From Mortierella sp. BCC40632 (lineage: Eukaryota; Mortierellomycota; Mortierellomycetes; Mortierellales; Mortierellaceae), in NCBI GenBank assembly GCA_011634665.1, contig WAEK01000015.1, positions 1,224,501 through 1,288,500 of the forward strand: a DNA stretch of 64,000 nt, given 5' to 3'. Each line of letters starts with the position of its first letter. The stretch's first letter is position 1. The notes beneath the pieces were generated by a model, which saw only the letters and a program-made list of their open reading frames with translations, ran no database searches and was not told where the DNA came from. Made by a program: the position numbers and the translations under genes. This document shows positions 45,126 to 55,758 of this stretch, piece after piece.

Positions 45126-46947
45126 GGATAGAATATTCCCTGGGGGTAACGGACTGGATGTCAATAACTCCTACCGATGTAATGTACCATTCATCTAGAA
45201 TGTATCTATGTCAGTCTTCACTATTCATGTCATGCCTATGACAGAGGAACTTTTTATTCACTGCTCTCACTCTTACCAAAGGGTTCGACTCCGATGCCTC
45301 CAAAGACACGTCTCGTGTGCTCCTTACGCTCACATCAGCTTCTATGCCTTTGTCTGCTGTATCCTCACTTTGCCTACGATTACGTGATAGAGCTTGATCT
45401 TGGACGTGTCGTCTCTCGTTCACTTACTGAGACCTCTTCCTGTGTCTTTTTTTTTTTCTTTTTTCGTGGATGCAAGTAGTTTAACTCATGGAGCCATGGG
45501 GGTTTCTGGGAGTACTGAAACGAGATAAGGACATTCCTTGTAGCTCCTTGAACTTTGAATGCCGCATCCATCTCCGCCATGAACTGTACTAGCTTTAGTC
45601 AACGTTCTCCCGAAACACTTTTGAGTGCAGTCTTGGCCTTGCTGCTCCCGCTCTGTTTTAGCGGATTCTCTTTGTCTCTTTCGCTCGTTCGTTCGTTCTT
45701 TCTCTTTCTCTTTCTTTTTTTGGTGTGGTACAGGTACAAGTAGAGAGGAGCAAAGAGAGGCAAAAGAAAAAAAGAGGAGGAGGAGGAGCACGGTGATATA
45801 GACGCCACCATGATTTCAACAGGAGAGATATCAGCTTTTCACTCAAGAAATATCAGCGTGCAATCCATTGGAGGCACACGTACTACCACAATGCCAATGG
45901 GATTGGATAAAGCGGAGGTACAAGAGACTACACAAGGATGTCGGCTCCCAGCTCACAAAAGTCATGGAGAGGGACAGCATGGGAAAAAAAAAAGTTCAGG
46001 TAGTCAATGTCTTACAAGGCCACAACAGCCAGGACGCATTACATTCTCGACAAAACACACAGCGCGCCCGAGAAAAAACACACACACACACACACGAGAG
46101 CAGATGGAGCAGTTTGGAATCCATTCAGCTAGTGGAAGAATAAAGGAGGCAGGATGTCTCGCGCTCTGACTGTTCAGGGAATAGGAGAGAAGGGGATTGG
46201 CTCAATGAGTCCAACGCTGACAGTGTGATCCTTTGCAGACGTTCTCTCCATTCAAAGACAAAAAATTAGACAAACGCAGGAACAGCAGACGAAAAGGAGA
46301 GTGAGCTATTCTTGACAACGAATGAGTGACGGTTTGTTCAACAACCAGATTAAGATTGAGAAACGTCAGGTAAAGTAGACCTGGAGGGTCCCTTATGGGA
46401 TCGACAGTATATTACCAAGGAGCAAACTTTTCGGTAGCTTGCCAAAGATAGCATCTTCCGTGGGGACTTAGGGACTAGCCCTTTTTGAACATGTTGCAAT
46501 TTGTCCCAAGTAAAGACCTCTTGTACTTCCCGTGACGGATCAGCCAATAGCGATTGATTTGCTCAGTGTGGGCGAGAACGCCGCTGGTGGGAAAGGGGGG
46601 GAACAGGGGGAGGGGGCAGGGGCAGGGGCAGCGGGAACTGCCGAAAAGTCAAGGACAGATGGACATGCTCGACGCAGTGGCATCAAGTTACGAAAGGAAC
46701 TTGGAAAGCACTGTTCATGGTCGATGACAGCCAAGTATCAGACGAACAAGACAGGTGTATGTTTTTTCTTGAGATCTATGGTTCCCAAAGAGTTGGTATG
46801 AGATAAAAGTCATGATCAACTCTAAAACCACCCCTGCCCCTTTGGAATGTCCACGATTTTACCCAGGACTAGTTTTCTCTGGGAGAGCGGTTCGAGTCTG
46901 TCAAGTCTCTCTCAGGTTCAGAAAGCACCGATATGGGAGTGCCGCTT
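42304..46947. other. Gene-poor 4.6 kb with transposon traces
   Basis: No intact gene recognised. Contents seen: T-runs (42387-42402, 42583-42612, 44008-44032), (GT)n near 43783-43806, an 18-bp perfect palindrome at 44277-44294, a worn TnpB/Fanzor-like C-terminal frame on the minus strand (44679-45105), and broken frames at 45380-45580 (-) and 45810-46150 (+) that read as protein-like in patches without a nameable family. Confidence 0.5.
44679..45105 (-). pseudogene. Worn ORF, possibly the C terminus of a TnpB/Fanzor-like nuclease
   Basis: The frame reads GVAGTGVGSRIGTPCQTRRQ, then SRDATVCIAFAGLLQLF and ends in ISDVGQI with a stop at 44679. GxGVGSxI before a basic stretch, and RDxxxxxxIAxAGL near the end, resemble the last RuvC block (Asp) of mobile TnpB/Fanzor-like proteins. 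The intervening zinc ribbon (paired CxxC) is absent, so it would be a deleted relic. A chance likeness is possible; the call rests on two short blocks only. Confidence 0.25.
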
Positions 46948-47586
46948 TTATTTATTCTTCAATATCTTTTTGATGGCGTCTCTTAGATCAGGGCATTTTG
47001 CCATAGAGTCACTAAAATCTTGGCTATTGATGTTGTTGACAAGATCCTTGAAGCTGCTGTACTTCTTGATCAAAGGGTAAAGACAATCACATACAATGGA
47101 GATACCCCCATTTAGTATCTTATTGATGGACTCCTTGGCACGCTTCACAATAATACTATCAGCTTCGCACCAGGATCCCGAGTTCTTGAGTTGGTTAAAT
47201 ATGCCCTCATCAAATTTTCCACTAAAAATCAGATTGATATTGTTCCAGTAGTTTGTGAAGTAGCGTTTGATATCTTCATAAAATCCTTGTGCAGCCATGT
47301 CTGAGCCGATCGAGGTACAGCCTTGTAGTATGACATTGGCAGGGTCGTTGTTCTCGGGTCTTCCCAAAAACTCAGGAATGTCCTCCAGAATTCTCTCGAG
47401 GGCGTCATCAACAATCGCTTCGAATTCGCGTGGCGTTATCCTACAAACAGCTTCCATATCCTGTAAACCATCACATGGTGAATGTTCGATACGTAGATCC
47501 GACGCCTCAGGCTCTCTGACATCTGCGGCAACAGCCGTAAAGGTACTCGCGAAAGTAATTGCAAGGAAGACAAGCTTGAAATGCAT
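46948..47586 (-). CDS. Small secreted protein, 212 aa, unknown
   Basis: Single exon from ATG 47586. A clear signal peptide (MHFKLVFLAITFASTFTAVA, cleavage likely near AVA-AD) precedes a helical mature protein of about 190 residues with seven Cys (SPC, AVC, QGC, WCE, VCDC, KCP), no membrane segment and many Ile/Lys/Asp. No family recognised. Size and Cys content fit fungal small secreted proteins. An upstream TTAAATAGG box (47668-47677 on the minus strand) may be the core promoter, and a T/A-run lies just before the start. It sits alone between transposon-derived stretches. Confidence 0.75.
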   Translation of the reverse strand: MHFKLVFLAITFASTFTAVAADVREPEASDLRIEHSPCDGLQDMEAVCRITPREFEAIVDDALERILEDIPEFLGRPENNDPANVILQGCTSIGSDMAAQGFYEDIKRYFTNYWNNINLIFSGKFDEGIFNQLKNSGSWCEADSIIVKRAKESINKILNGGISIVCDCLYPLIKKYSSFKDLVNNINSQDFSDSMAKCPDLRDAIKKILKNK

Positions 47587-48189
47587 GGTGTAGCTGAGAT
47601 TTTTTTTTTTTTTTTTTTTTTTTTGTAAGGAAGGCTCAGATGCTTCTCGAGGTTGGGTCGGTCTCATCCTATTTAAGCAGTTCACAGAAATACCTTGACT
47701 TTTCTAACTCTATTGGGCCATTAGTGCACACGGCACTCAACCTATATTCCTTGTAGACTAGCCCGTCACTCTTTTTTTGTTACCCGATGGAATAGAGAAT
47801 ACAGGGATCGCCCTCATTCTTCCCGCCCCTATAATTCCTATTGAGGCGAGTCTAGACTCCATGACATGGTTTCTGAGTTCCATTTTTTCCCTCGCTTTCT
47901 GGTGTTCCACGAAGCATAACTAGTTCACATTCTTCTCGCCCCACCACGCGCAAAAGAAGAAAAAGGGAAAAGAAAACGGTAGCGGACCGCAAGCCTTGAC
48001 GTCCCGGCCCGTAGTCTTCATTGTGGCTTTACAAGTGTCTCTCTTTTATTCAAAGTTGGTTCGTTATAGATTGTATCCAGCTTAGGGAAACCCTGGCACC
48101 TTTACCTTTCTTAGATCCAGAGATGAACCCTTCTCCCCCTTCTCCCTTCTTCTTTGTTCTCGGTCAAACTACCGGAAAGGATGATCACA

Positions 48190-48420
48190 CTTGTTAGGCC
48201 ACAATCGTCTTCGTGTGACCTCCCCCCCCCCAATTTTTGGTGAAAACCTTGTTTTTTGGGCATGGACTTCCTAAAGTTTCTGAGCATAGTCCAAAGGTAT
48301 CGGCTCTCACTTTCCCTTGTACAGACCCCATGCGGCGTAGTATCTTGGTGACGATACTCTCTCCAATTAATATCCATTCCTCCATATTTTTTCTTCTTCT
48401 TTTTCTTCAAGATGACCAAG
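48190..48420 (-). pseudogene. Possible Tc1/mariner transposase fragment
   Basis: Minus-strand frames read GESIVTKILRRMGSVQGKV and KNKVFTKNWGGGGHTKTIVA, with the sense shifting between two frames. The spacing from (D)ES to GGG and the sequence around them resemble the stretch between the first catalytic Asp and the KxGGGS block of Tc1-like transposases. Weak evidence. Confidence 0.3.
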
Positions 48421-49039
48421 GTAGGAATGCGGAATTATGAAGATATGTGGAGGGAATGAATTGAATATTTGTAAACCATGAACATATGAGCAGCCTGAAT
48501 GATCAAGTTTCTGCTTACAGGGCGGTCAATAGAAAAGAAAGAAAGAAAAAAGGAACTTCAGCAAAGAACCAGTGCGGATCAAACTAAGACGAGTTCCTAC
48601 AGCCTTTATCAACATATCCAAAGAGAAATCAAGGTTGACTGGCTGTCAAGAAACCATCATTCAGGGACGTCCTTGTTCCATTTTTTTTCACCGCTCGAGG
48701 CCAGGTACCATGCTTGCACCTCAAAGGGAGAAGGGAGGGAGGAGTCACTGTCTACTATGATTTGGCTCTTTCTCCGCCTGTCTCTCCCACCCGCAAAGGA
48801 ATCGCGAAGGAAACAGAGCAAATATGTTTAGGTAGAAAAACACAATCTTGGTCGGGATCTGGCTACAGTCAATAGCTTGAATGCAGTAACAACAAGTACT
48901 ACGTAATACACAAATGCTTGATTAAGCAAAGGGAAATGGACCCGCCATTCCTTTTAGAAGGGAAAAGGAAGAGTCCAGGGCCATTCATTCCACGGAGTTC
49001 TTTGATAGATTCTATTTGCTACACCACACTCCCATGATT

Positions 49040-49480
49040 GGTGAATATTGGTTAACCCAGTCTCACGTCTTCTAATGTGGACTCTTTTGAGATAACGATG
49101 AGACTTGCTCAATTAGGTTCAAATCATCCGACTGAGCGGGGGCCAAGGAAAGGAGTTCTACTTTCAGATTGTTCTGACGCCGTTAGGTTGCCCCCTGATG
49201 ACGAGTTTAAAGAGTAAAGTTTTTTTTTTTATTTCCTTTTTCTCAAGAATGCCAATGCGGTCTTTCCTTTCTTGATGGTCTCCTTCTTAGATCTGATAAG
49301 CATTTCCAAGACTCTCTTCCCCCCACGTCATGCAGCCCCAGAGATATTAAAGATCCGCCGCCATGCTTCACAGCTTGGATGGGGGAGGAGGGAAAGGGGA
49401 AGGGAGAGGAGATTTAAGGCATGTCCAGTAAGACTGAGTACCACCCATCCGAGTTCCAAATGTTGACTTTGATTTTTTTT
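49040..49480 (-). pseudogene. Degenerate Tc1/mariner transposase relic
   Basis: Three blocks of the DDE transposase lie in the right order on the minus strand: KVNIWNSDGW (after the first Asp), QAVKHGGGSLISLGLHDVG (the KHGGGSxMVWG block) and LSLAPAQSDDLNLIEQV (the PAQSPDLNPIExxW block with the second and third catalytic residues). Stops and frame changes separate them and the distances are shortened, so the copy is dead. No terminal inverted repeats were identified. Confidence 0.7.
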
Positions 49481-50062
49481 TTTTTTTTTTAAGAAAAAAA
49501 AAAAAAACACCGCTCTTACAGTGTCCCACGGTCCAATGTGGAAGTGTCCTAGTCTACCCATACACTTCAGTACCCCATGCTGGTCCTTGCCGCCGTTCTG
49601 GCAGGTATCAAGATACAGGTATACTGTCAATTTTAGTTCATGCCGACAGACACTAGTCCTTCCTCTTTCCAAAGTGATGGTGACCGGGTTGTGAAAAGGG
49701 TGGTGTGTGAAAATGAGAGCAAAGGGTCAAAAAAAAAAAAAAAAAAAAGGGTAAACAACCAACTGGTATGTTGAGACCGCCAATAAGAGCATGGATAAAA
49801 AAAGGCTCGACGTTACTCAGTGAAAGTTGTAGTTGATTGGCAAAAGAAAAAAAAAGAAAAAAAGGGAAAGAGGGCAAAGCAAGGTGTTAAAAAGTAGACA
49901 ATGACTTGACTTATGCACGTGTCGAAATTTACTTCGACTCGAGTACATGTGGCTGCAGAAGACCAAATGCCCTTTTGGCGATCTTTTGTGAGAGGGACGA
50001 AAACCTGCAGCATGGATTTTGTCGCCTCCTCCTCCTCCTCCCCCTCCTCTCCACAATTCTAC

Positions 50063-50073
50063 TATTTAAATAG
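50063..50073 (+). promoter_or_regulatory. TATA-like box of the 217-aa secreted gene
   Basis: TATTTAAATAG (part of a 12-bp palindrome with the preceding C), 220 bases before the start codon. A probable leader intron at 50145-50263 (donor GTATCT, branch-like CTAAC, acceptor TTAG) with a T-run of about 42 would bring the mature leader to about 80 bases. Confidence 0.45.
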
Positions 50074-50174
50074 CTGCCATCTCCAAGACAAGAATTCGAC
50101 CAACCTCACCATCGCCCTCTTCATCTCCCTCTCTCTTTCCCAAGGTATCTTCATGATTTCTGGAGAAGCTACTT

Positions 50175-50222
<48 letters not shown>

Positions 50223-50289
50223 TAACAAAAATATTCTCACCACACCTCATCCCTCTCAATTAGATCCATACAGACATATAGAAAAAAAA

Positions 50290-50943
50290 ATGGTTAAAGC
50301 AACACTCTTGACAGCCACCTGTGCTCTTTTTCTGAGTGCCATCGCTGGTGCGGCTTACGCGTCCCCACAAGACAGCTGCAAGGACTTGGCCCAATTCGTC
50401 CAAGATTCAAACAAGCTGTCCCCCAAGCCAGATGAAGATGGTGTTGTGAGCTACATCGGTGGCGTCGTTGCCAAGAAAATGTTCCCTGGATCAAAGAGCA
50501 ACCTGTCAATGTTCAAGGAGTACAGTTTTGTCACCTACTTTAAAAAATGCACGGTAGCCCCAGCATACACACAGGTGCAGGTCAAGTCAGGTCCTTACAA
50601 ATTGGAAAAGACATCAAAGTCTGCCTATGACTTGGGTTTGCAAGTTGGTATGGAGGCCAACCTCGCCAAGGTGTTCAAGTCCCTTCCCAATATCTCTGCA
50701 AAGGCTAGTGTCACCCGAGGTACTGACACGGTTGAGGTCTCTGGTGTCGATGTCGAGGCTGGCAAGTTGAAGCAGGAGTGCGTTGTCTCTCCAGGATGGT
50801 GGTGCACCGCTTATGTTCGTTTGGATGAATTTGAGAGTGGCAAGATCATTATCAATGATGAGATTCGAACACCCGTTTTCTTCCCTGCATCGTTGAACGG
50901 CAAGCACCTTTACTCGGATGTCTGGCTCGATATCAAGGCCTAA
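50290..50943 (+). CDS. Small secreted protein, 217 aa, unknown
   Basis: Single coding exon. Signal peptide MVKATLLTATCALFLSAIAG with likely cleavage at AYA-SP. The mature protein of about 190 residues is mostly beta-like, with four Cys (DSC, KKC, QEC, WWC) that could make two disulfides. Notable segments: FKEYSFVTYFKKC, ISAKASVTRGTDTVEVSG, VVSPGWWCTAYVRLDEFESG. I cannot place it in a family. Strong C-ending codon bias suggests high expression. With the gene at 46948 it is one of two secreted orphans flanking dead transposons. Confidence 0.8.
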   Translation: MVKATLLTATCALFLSAIAGAAYASPQDSCKDLAQFVQDSNKLSPKPDEDGVVSYIGGVVAKKMFPGSKSNLSMFKEYSFVTYFKKCTVAPAYTQVQVKSGPYKLEKTSKSAYDLGLQVGMEANLAKVFKSLPNISAKASVTRGTDTVEVSGVDVEAGKLKQECVVSPGWWCTAYVRLDEFESGKIIINDEIRTPVFFPASLNGKHLYSDVWLDIKA

Positions 50944-52847
50944 ACCTAGCGATTGCTGTAGTATGAGCTTCTTTCGGTCACGTTTACCCTCCCCTCCTCC
51001 CTTCCTCCTTTGGCCGAATAAAAAAAAAAAATATAAGGTACCGTTATGACAGGATTAAGGGCAGTTTCATGTTCGTGCTGCAGTGTCCAACGCCATTTGG
51101 ATAACAAGATGTTCATCTGTGCTACGTCGTCTATCTTTGCAGCAAATCATTGTCATGTACAAACGGCTGAAATCTCTGTCAAAAAAGAGTCCGTTTCGTG
51201 TAACAGGACTCTCAACTCTATGGCGAATTAAAAGATTGCAGGACAGGCGTCTTGGAAGCTAGCCTAGTACTGGTCACTCCTCCCCTCCCATTTGCAAATA
51301 GCTCAGCTTTTTCAGCTGCACTGTGTAATTGCGCAAAAAAAAAAAAAAAAAAAAAATAGAGCCGAGGCGGCGCGGAGAGCAGAAGCCAGGTGGGAGCCTA
51401 TTACTCTCTACTGCAGCTCAGCACTTTTTTAATGCATCCGCATTGTCTACTACCCCTAGACTACCTTTCTTCTTGCGGCAGCATACGCATACGCATGGTT
51501 TGAATCCCCTTTCTTCCCCCGGCCCGGTAAAACTGTACCATTCTGGCTTGAGCCTGGGGGTTCTTTAAAAAAAGCAAGGGAGTGAGAGGAGAGGGGGGTC
51601 TGGGTACCTACAGCAGTGCACCCACACAGGTACCTGAATTTGCGGGGGAGGGTGTGTATTATGTGTCAGAAAGAACGGGGATCAGAGTCAGGGACCAGGG
51701 TCGGAGAGGGGAGAGAGGGCCACCGAGAACGCACGCAAATCGGACCGGAGGAAATGAACGAGAGAGGAGAGGAAGGTTTATCCAGGCACGCGGTAAATCG
51801 GGCGTTCTTTATTGTTCGGGGTAGATTGGCGGTGGAGGAAGAGGGGGAGGGGGAGGTGGAGAAGGGGAAGAAGAGTAACCCGCATGGCCAAGGGCGCTTC
51901 TGCAAAGAAGCAACGGCAAGAGGCATCAGTTGCTTCTTGTCTCCAAGTCCATCCAGCACTAAATGTATTTATACAAATCAATACATCGCCTTTTGTGTCC
52001 CCGGGCGGATTCCTTGGTCGGAATTTTTTCCTTTTCCTCTGTCTTTTATCAGTTGAGCTTGCGAAATTGCAATTTGATCAATAGGAAACACACGCCCAAG
52101 TCCTGTGTGTGTGTGCCTGAGTCCGGAGTGTGTCTCATCTGAGTGAGAGAATGAAAGATTTTTTTTTTCCAGCTGCCTAACCAGCTCGATGCTCAGCATG
52201 CCCACCACTCTTCTCTGTCTCTCTCCCCCATCTCCTTCTCCCTCTTCCCCCCCCCCACTCCTTCCCCGTGCTCTCTGCCACCAGGTAGGCGCCTGATGAA
52301 ACGCGCAGGCTGTGTGCAAGAGAATGAAAAAAAAAAATGGCCAAAAGAGAGAAAAGATGGGCTCGATATAGATCATGCGTTGGTTGCCCATAGTTCACAG
52401 AAAGAAGAGAGAGAAAGAGAGAGAGAGAGAGAGACGTTTGATCCGCTGTAAAGACGGGATGGAAAAGAGAGTGAGAGAATTGGATGGCACATCCTCTCTC
52501 TGGAAATAGTGCAGTGCAATTATTGCGGTGATCACAAGAAAAAAAGAAAGAGAGAAAGAGAGAGATTCTCACCAGGGCGCCCTCTTCCTCTTTGTCTTGG
52601 AGAGAAGAAGAAGAGTCCAGCTGCATTTACGACTATCCCTTTTTGCGCCCACTCTTTTCTCTCTCTTCTCCTTCTCTCTTTCTCTCTCTCTTCTTCTCCT
52701 CTTCTCCTCGCTTTCTTGTTCTCGTTTTTAGCTGCTTCCATCCAATCCAGTCCATTCCAATTCGACTGCATTGCATCCTTTCTGCTCATCCATCCATTTA
52801 TCTATCCATTCACCCATCCGCCCATCCATCTCTTTTGTCTCCCTCTC

Positions 52848-52915
52848 TCCCTCTCTCTCTCTCTCTCTCTCCCCTCTCTCTCTCTCTCTCTCTCTCCTCT
52901 CTCTCTTTGTCTTTC
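52848..52915 (+). repeat. (CT)n-rich microsatellite block
   Basis: Nearly pure CT repeats broken by single C insertions, within a longer pyrimidine tract upstream of the Q-rich gene. Confidence 0.9.
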
Positions 52916-53265
52916 TCTCTCTTCTTCCCTTTCATTTCTATAACTTTTTCTATCTTTCTCTCTTTCTCTCTCTCCCTCTTTCTTTTGCTTTCTCAATTTC
53001 ATTTTATCCATTAAATTTCAACATTCATTAAATTCATTCATTCATTATTAAATACATTCATTCATTCATTCGCCCACTCCCCCTCCAACCAACCAGTCAA
53101 CTCCACTAGCCAACGGCCCAACCTACCCAATTATCCAATTGGTGGATGTTCATGACCACTCTTGTATATATCTTGTAGACCTCCCCACATACCGCCAGGC
53201 ACCTTTTTTTCTTCTATTCGATTCAGAGGAACACACATACTCTCTCTTCGTCTGTCTTCCTGCTC

Positions 53266-53301
<36 letters not shown>

Positions 53302-53459
53302 CGCCAATCCAATCCGTCACGTTCAACAAAGAACAAGATAGGAAAAAAAAAAAAGCCCTTGGCCATCCGCTGCTAAATAGTCATCTACTCTGCAGAAGAA
53401 AGAGCCCACGAAACACCTTGCCCACCAGTAGTCCAGCAGTACGTTATCTTCAACCACCA

Positions 53460-53460
<1 letters not shown>

Positions 53461-53503
<43 letters not shown>
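53461..53503 (+). repeat. (CT)n microsatellite
   Basis: About 20 CT units about 170-210 bases upstream of the Q-rich gene start. Confidence 0.9.
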
Positions 53504-53513
<10 letters not shown>

Positions 53514-53625
53514 TTCTCAGCACACAGACACCCCCCTTCTCCTCTCTTCTCTCCAGCGGACAAAGACCCCGACAAAAAAAAAAAAAAAAAAAAAGGCGTG
53601 TATTTTTACCAAATATACCCAGACA

Positions 53626-53638
53626 TATAAATATAAAA
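53626..53638 (+). promoter_or_regulatory. TATA-like box
   Basis: TATAAATATAAAA 35-47 bases before the ATG at 53673. Its closeness means either a very short leader or that it is not the core promoter. Confidence 0.35.
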
Positions 53639-53672
53639 CAGGGACCAAACGAGGGCCTCGAGAAAGACGAAA

Positions 53673-54359
53673 ATGACCAGGGTGTGCGACACCGATTTCT
53701 CCCTGCAGTCCCTGGACGGAACAGGAGGTGCAACTGCAACAGCAACTGCAACAGCAACTGCAACAGAAGGAGGAGGATTACAGCAGCAAATGCGACCTGC
53801 CTTCGCTTCTCAGGAGATCAGGTCCTCCACTCCGTCCCATCCGTCCTCCCCTGCTGTCTCGTCCCGGTCTACCTTCTCCACCCCACGACTACCGGCCATC
53901 TCCACTCGACCACTCTCACACCACCCAGACGATATGGCCCTGAACTCAGGGGCAGCAGCAAGCAGTAGTAGCAACCGATATTACACACATGCTAGCAATA
54001 GCGGTGGTGGTGCTGGTGGTGGTCATATCCATGGTGGTGTTGGTCCTGCTGGTGAGAGAGGATCTCTGCATTCGATCCAACTGCAGATGTTGCAACAACA
54101 GTTTGATGACGGTGAGGTCATCTATCCGACCTCCTTGCCACCGCCTCCACGCCCCATGTCTGTCGCTGCCTCGACCCGTCGGAGCAGTCGCATTTATTCG
54201 GGTCTACCAGACAGGAGTTCGTTTGTTCATCCTCACCGAGCCTCGACCCTGAGCCAACAACCGCCCCATTCACCCTCTCCGCACCCCTCACCTCTTCAGC
54301 AACAACAAGTGCCCCTCCAACAGCAACCATCTCCACAGCAATCATCTCCACAACAACAA

Positions 54360-54394
<35 letters not shown>

Positions 54395-54956
54395 TGTACG
54401 TTCAAGCGGTTATCAGGGGACTCCTCAAATGCAACATACCTCTGTGCCGGGACCAAGGCCTGCATCGATTGATGAATCCTTGCCTCCGACTTCGCCCTTG
54501 CCTCAGTACATGCCACCGCCGCCCATGGCAATGCAGCCCCCACGGTATACGGTCCGCGAGATGCCCAATCCCTATTATCACGAGATTCATTTTGAAACGC
54601 AAGCAGCAGCGACGGTCCGGTACCGGGATAGTATGGACGATCGAATGGGACCAGGAGGACCGTTCTGGGTGCCTGGACAACGTCAATCGCATCGAGATAG
54701 GACGGAGGACGATATCTTGTTCCAAGCAGGAGCGTTTAATCCCGAGGCAGCAGACCGAGGGCGTAAGAAGAAGAAGGGACGATCGGCGAGTTTTGGAGAG
54801 AGCGACTCGGATTATTTTTCGTATGAGGATGGAGGAGGACGACATGGAGGACGAGCAGCGTCGAGGAGAGGAGAGTGTTGGATGGTGTTGAAGGACTTGG
54901 CGGAGTGTTGTCCTTGTATATGTTTCTTTTGCTGTTGCATTGGCGTGAACACGTAG
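53673..54956 (+). CDS. Q/S/G-rich protein with Cys-rich hydrophobic C-terminal tail, unknown
   Basis: Single exon, 427 aa. Residues 1-330 are low-complexity: Ala-Thr repeats, a Gly/His patch, Pro/Ser blocks and a Gln tract of about 14 (CAG repeats, 54357-54391). Conserved-looking parts are PRYTVREMPNPYYHEIHFE and the SESD-type acidic patch before the end. The last 25 residues read ECWMVLKDLAECCPCICFF followed by CCC, a Cys-rich hydrophobic tail like the CYSTM module of stress-related tail-anchored proteins, or a palmitoylated anchor. A cytosolic disordered protein tethered to a membrane by its C terminus is inferred. No known function. The GNAT gene follows after 238 bases in the same direction. 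Confidence 0.75.
54357..54391 (+). repeat. (CAG)n tract encoding poly-Gln
   Basis: About 12 CAG/CAA codons in frame in the Q-rich gene. Confidence 0.9.
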
Positions 54957-55194
54957 AGTTGATGGATGAGAACGTGCGTTTGTGTAAGGGTCGTGTTTGC
55001 CCAGACGCTTGGAAGGAGAAACAACAACAACAACAACAATAACAAAAAAGCCCAAAAAATAAAAATTGGTCCGATCCATTCATGCATCCAATCCATGCAT
55101 TTCCTTTAGCCTTATTTTTTCTTCTCTTTTCATTCCACATTCCATTCCATCAAAATAAAATAAAGAAAGAAAAAAAGAGAGAAAGAAGGAAAGA

Positions 55195-55758
55195 ATGTTG
55201 ATTCGTCCATTCGAAAAGCGAGATCAGGAAAGGGTCAAGGAACTAATCCTTGCAGGACTGGCCGAACGATGGGGAGACGAGTTTGACCCGACCTATAACC
55301 AGGACGTGATCGACATCGAGGGTTACTATGTCCAGAGACACCATGCCACCGTAGTCGTGCTCGAGGCAACGACACCCCCCTCATTCAGCGAAGACAACCA
55401 GCATGCTTCAACAGCAACAACAACAACGATTGTTGGTTGTGGAATCCTTCTTCCTCTACCTGCAGAAGATGTCTATGATACATGGTGTGCAGAGCCTCCT
55501 AGGACAACCGACCATCCGCGGAAGGAATGTCGAATGATGCGACTCTCAGTGGCGAAAGCGTGTCGTGGACAGGGCTATGCCAAGGCTTTGATCCAGTTCT
55601 TGATTGAGTCAGCACGTCAACAGGGATTTGAAACGATTTTGGTGGAGACGGAGAATGCTTGGACGAGTGCGGTCGAGATTTACAAGAAGCAAGGGTTTCG
55701 AGTGGTGGCGCATTCAGAGCTGAACACGCACTATGAGTACGATATCTATAGTTCGTAA
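55195..55758 (+). CDS. GNAT-family N-acetyltransferase
   Basis: Single exon, 187 aa. MLIRPFEKRDQERVKELI is the typical GNAT first strand and helix. The core MRLSVAKACRGQGYAKALIQFL holds the acetyl-CoA loop (RGQGYA). WTSAVEIYKKQGFRVV is the last conserved helix-strand. A Ser/Thr-rich insertion (residues ~60-80, with a six-Thr run) and a loop after LPLPAEDVYDTW are local. The substrate is not predictable. The leader is A-rich (AAAATAAAATAAAG), unlike the pyrimidine-rich leaders of most genes here. Confidence 0.85.
   Translation: MLIRPFEKRDQERVKELILAGLAERWGDEFDPTYNQDVIDIEGYYVQRHHATVVVLEATTPPSFSEDNQHASTATTTTIVGCGILLPLPAEDVYDTWCAEPPRTTDHPRKECRMMRLSVAKACRGQGYAKALIQFLIESARQQGFETILVETENAWTSAVEIYKKQGFRVVAHSELNTHYEYDIYSS

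Larger units (their letters stand above)
47587..50289. other. Gene-poor region with Tc1/mariner relics and promoter of the 217-aa secreted gene
   Basis: 2.7 kb without an intact gene. It contains two Tc1/mariner-like fragments (48190-48420 and 49040-49480, both minus strand), T/A-runs, and from about 50060 the promoter and probable leader intron of the next gene. Confidence 0.5.
50944..53672. other. Long low-complexity region, promoter/leader of the Q-rich gene
   Basis: 2.7 kb without a recognisable gene. From 52620 to 53530 the plus strand is almost all C and T, with (CT)n at 52848-52915 and 53461-53503, tetranucleotide CATC/CATT arrays near 52790-52830 and 53025-53075, and an A-run at 53574-53594. 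A TATA-like TATAAATATAAAA lies at 53626-53638. Confidence 0.5.

Noticed and set aside
45282..45292. GGTTCGACTCC, a match to the tRNA internal B box
   Set aside because: No T-stem pairing, A box or acceptor stem could be found around it on either strand.
45810..46169. Plus-strand ORF of 119 aa
   Set aside because: Protein-like patches change frame and end in a CA repeat; no start context, splice pattern or family supports a gene.
46885..46895. GGTTCGAGTCT, another B-box-like sequence
   Set aside because: Flanks do not fold into a tRNA cloverleaf.
52600..53030. Long Ser/Leu-rich plus-strand frames
   Set aside because: Pure translation of CT and CATC repeats with no coding character.
53025..53075. 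Regular ATTC/TTCA repeats considered as a CRISPR-like or telomeric array
   Set aside because: Simple tetranucleotide microsatellite without spacers or a telomere motif.
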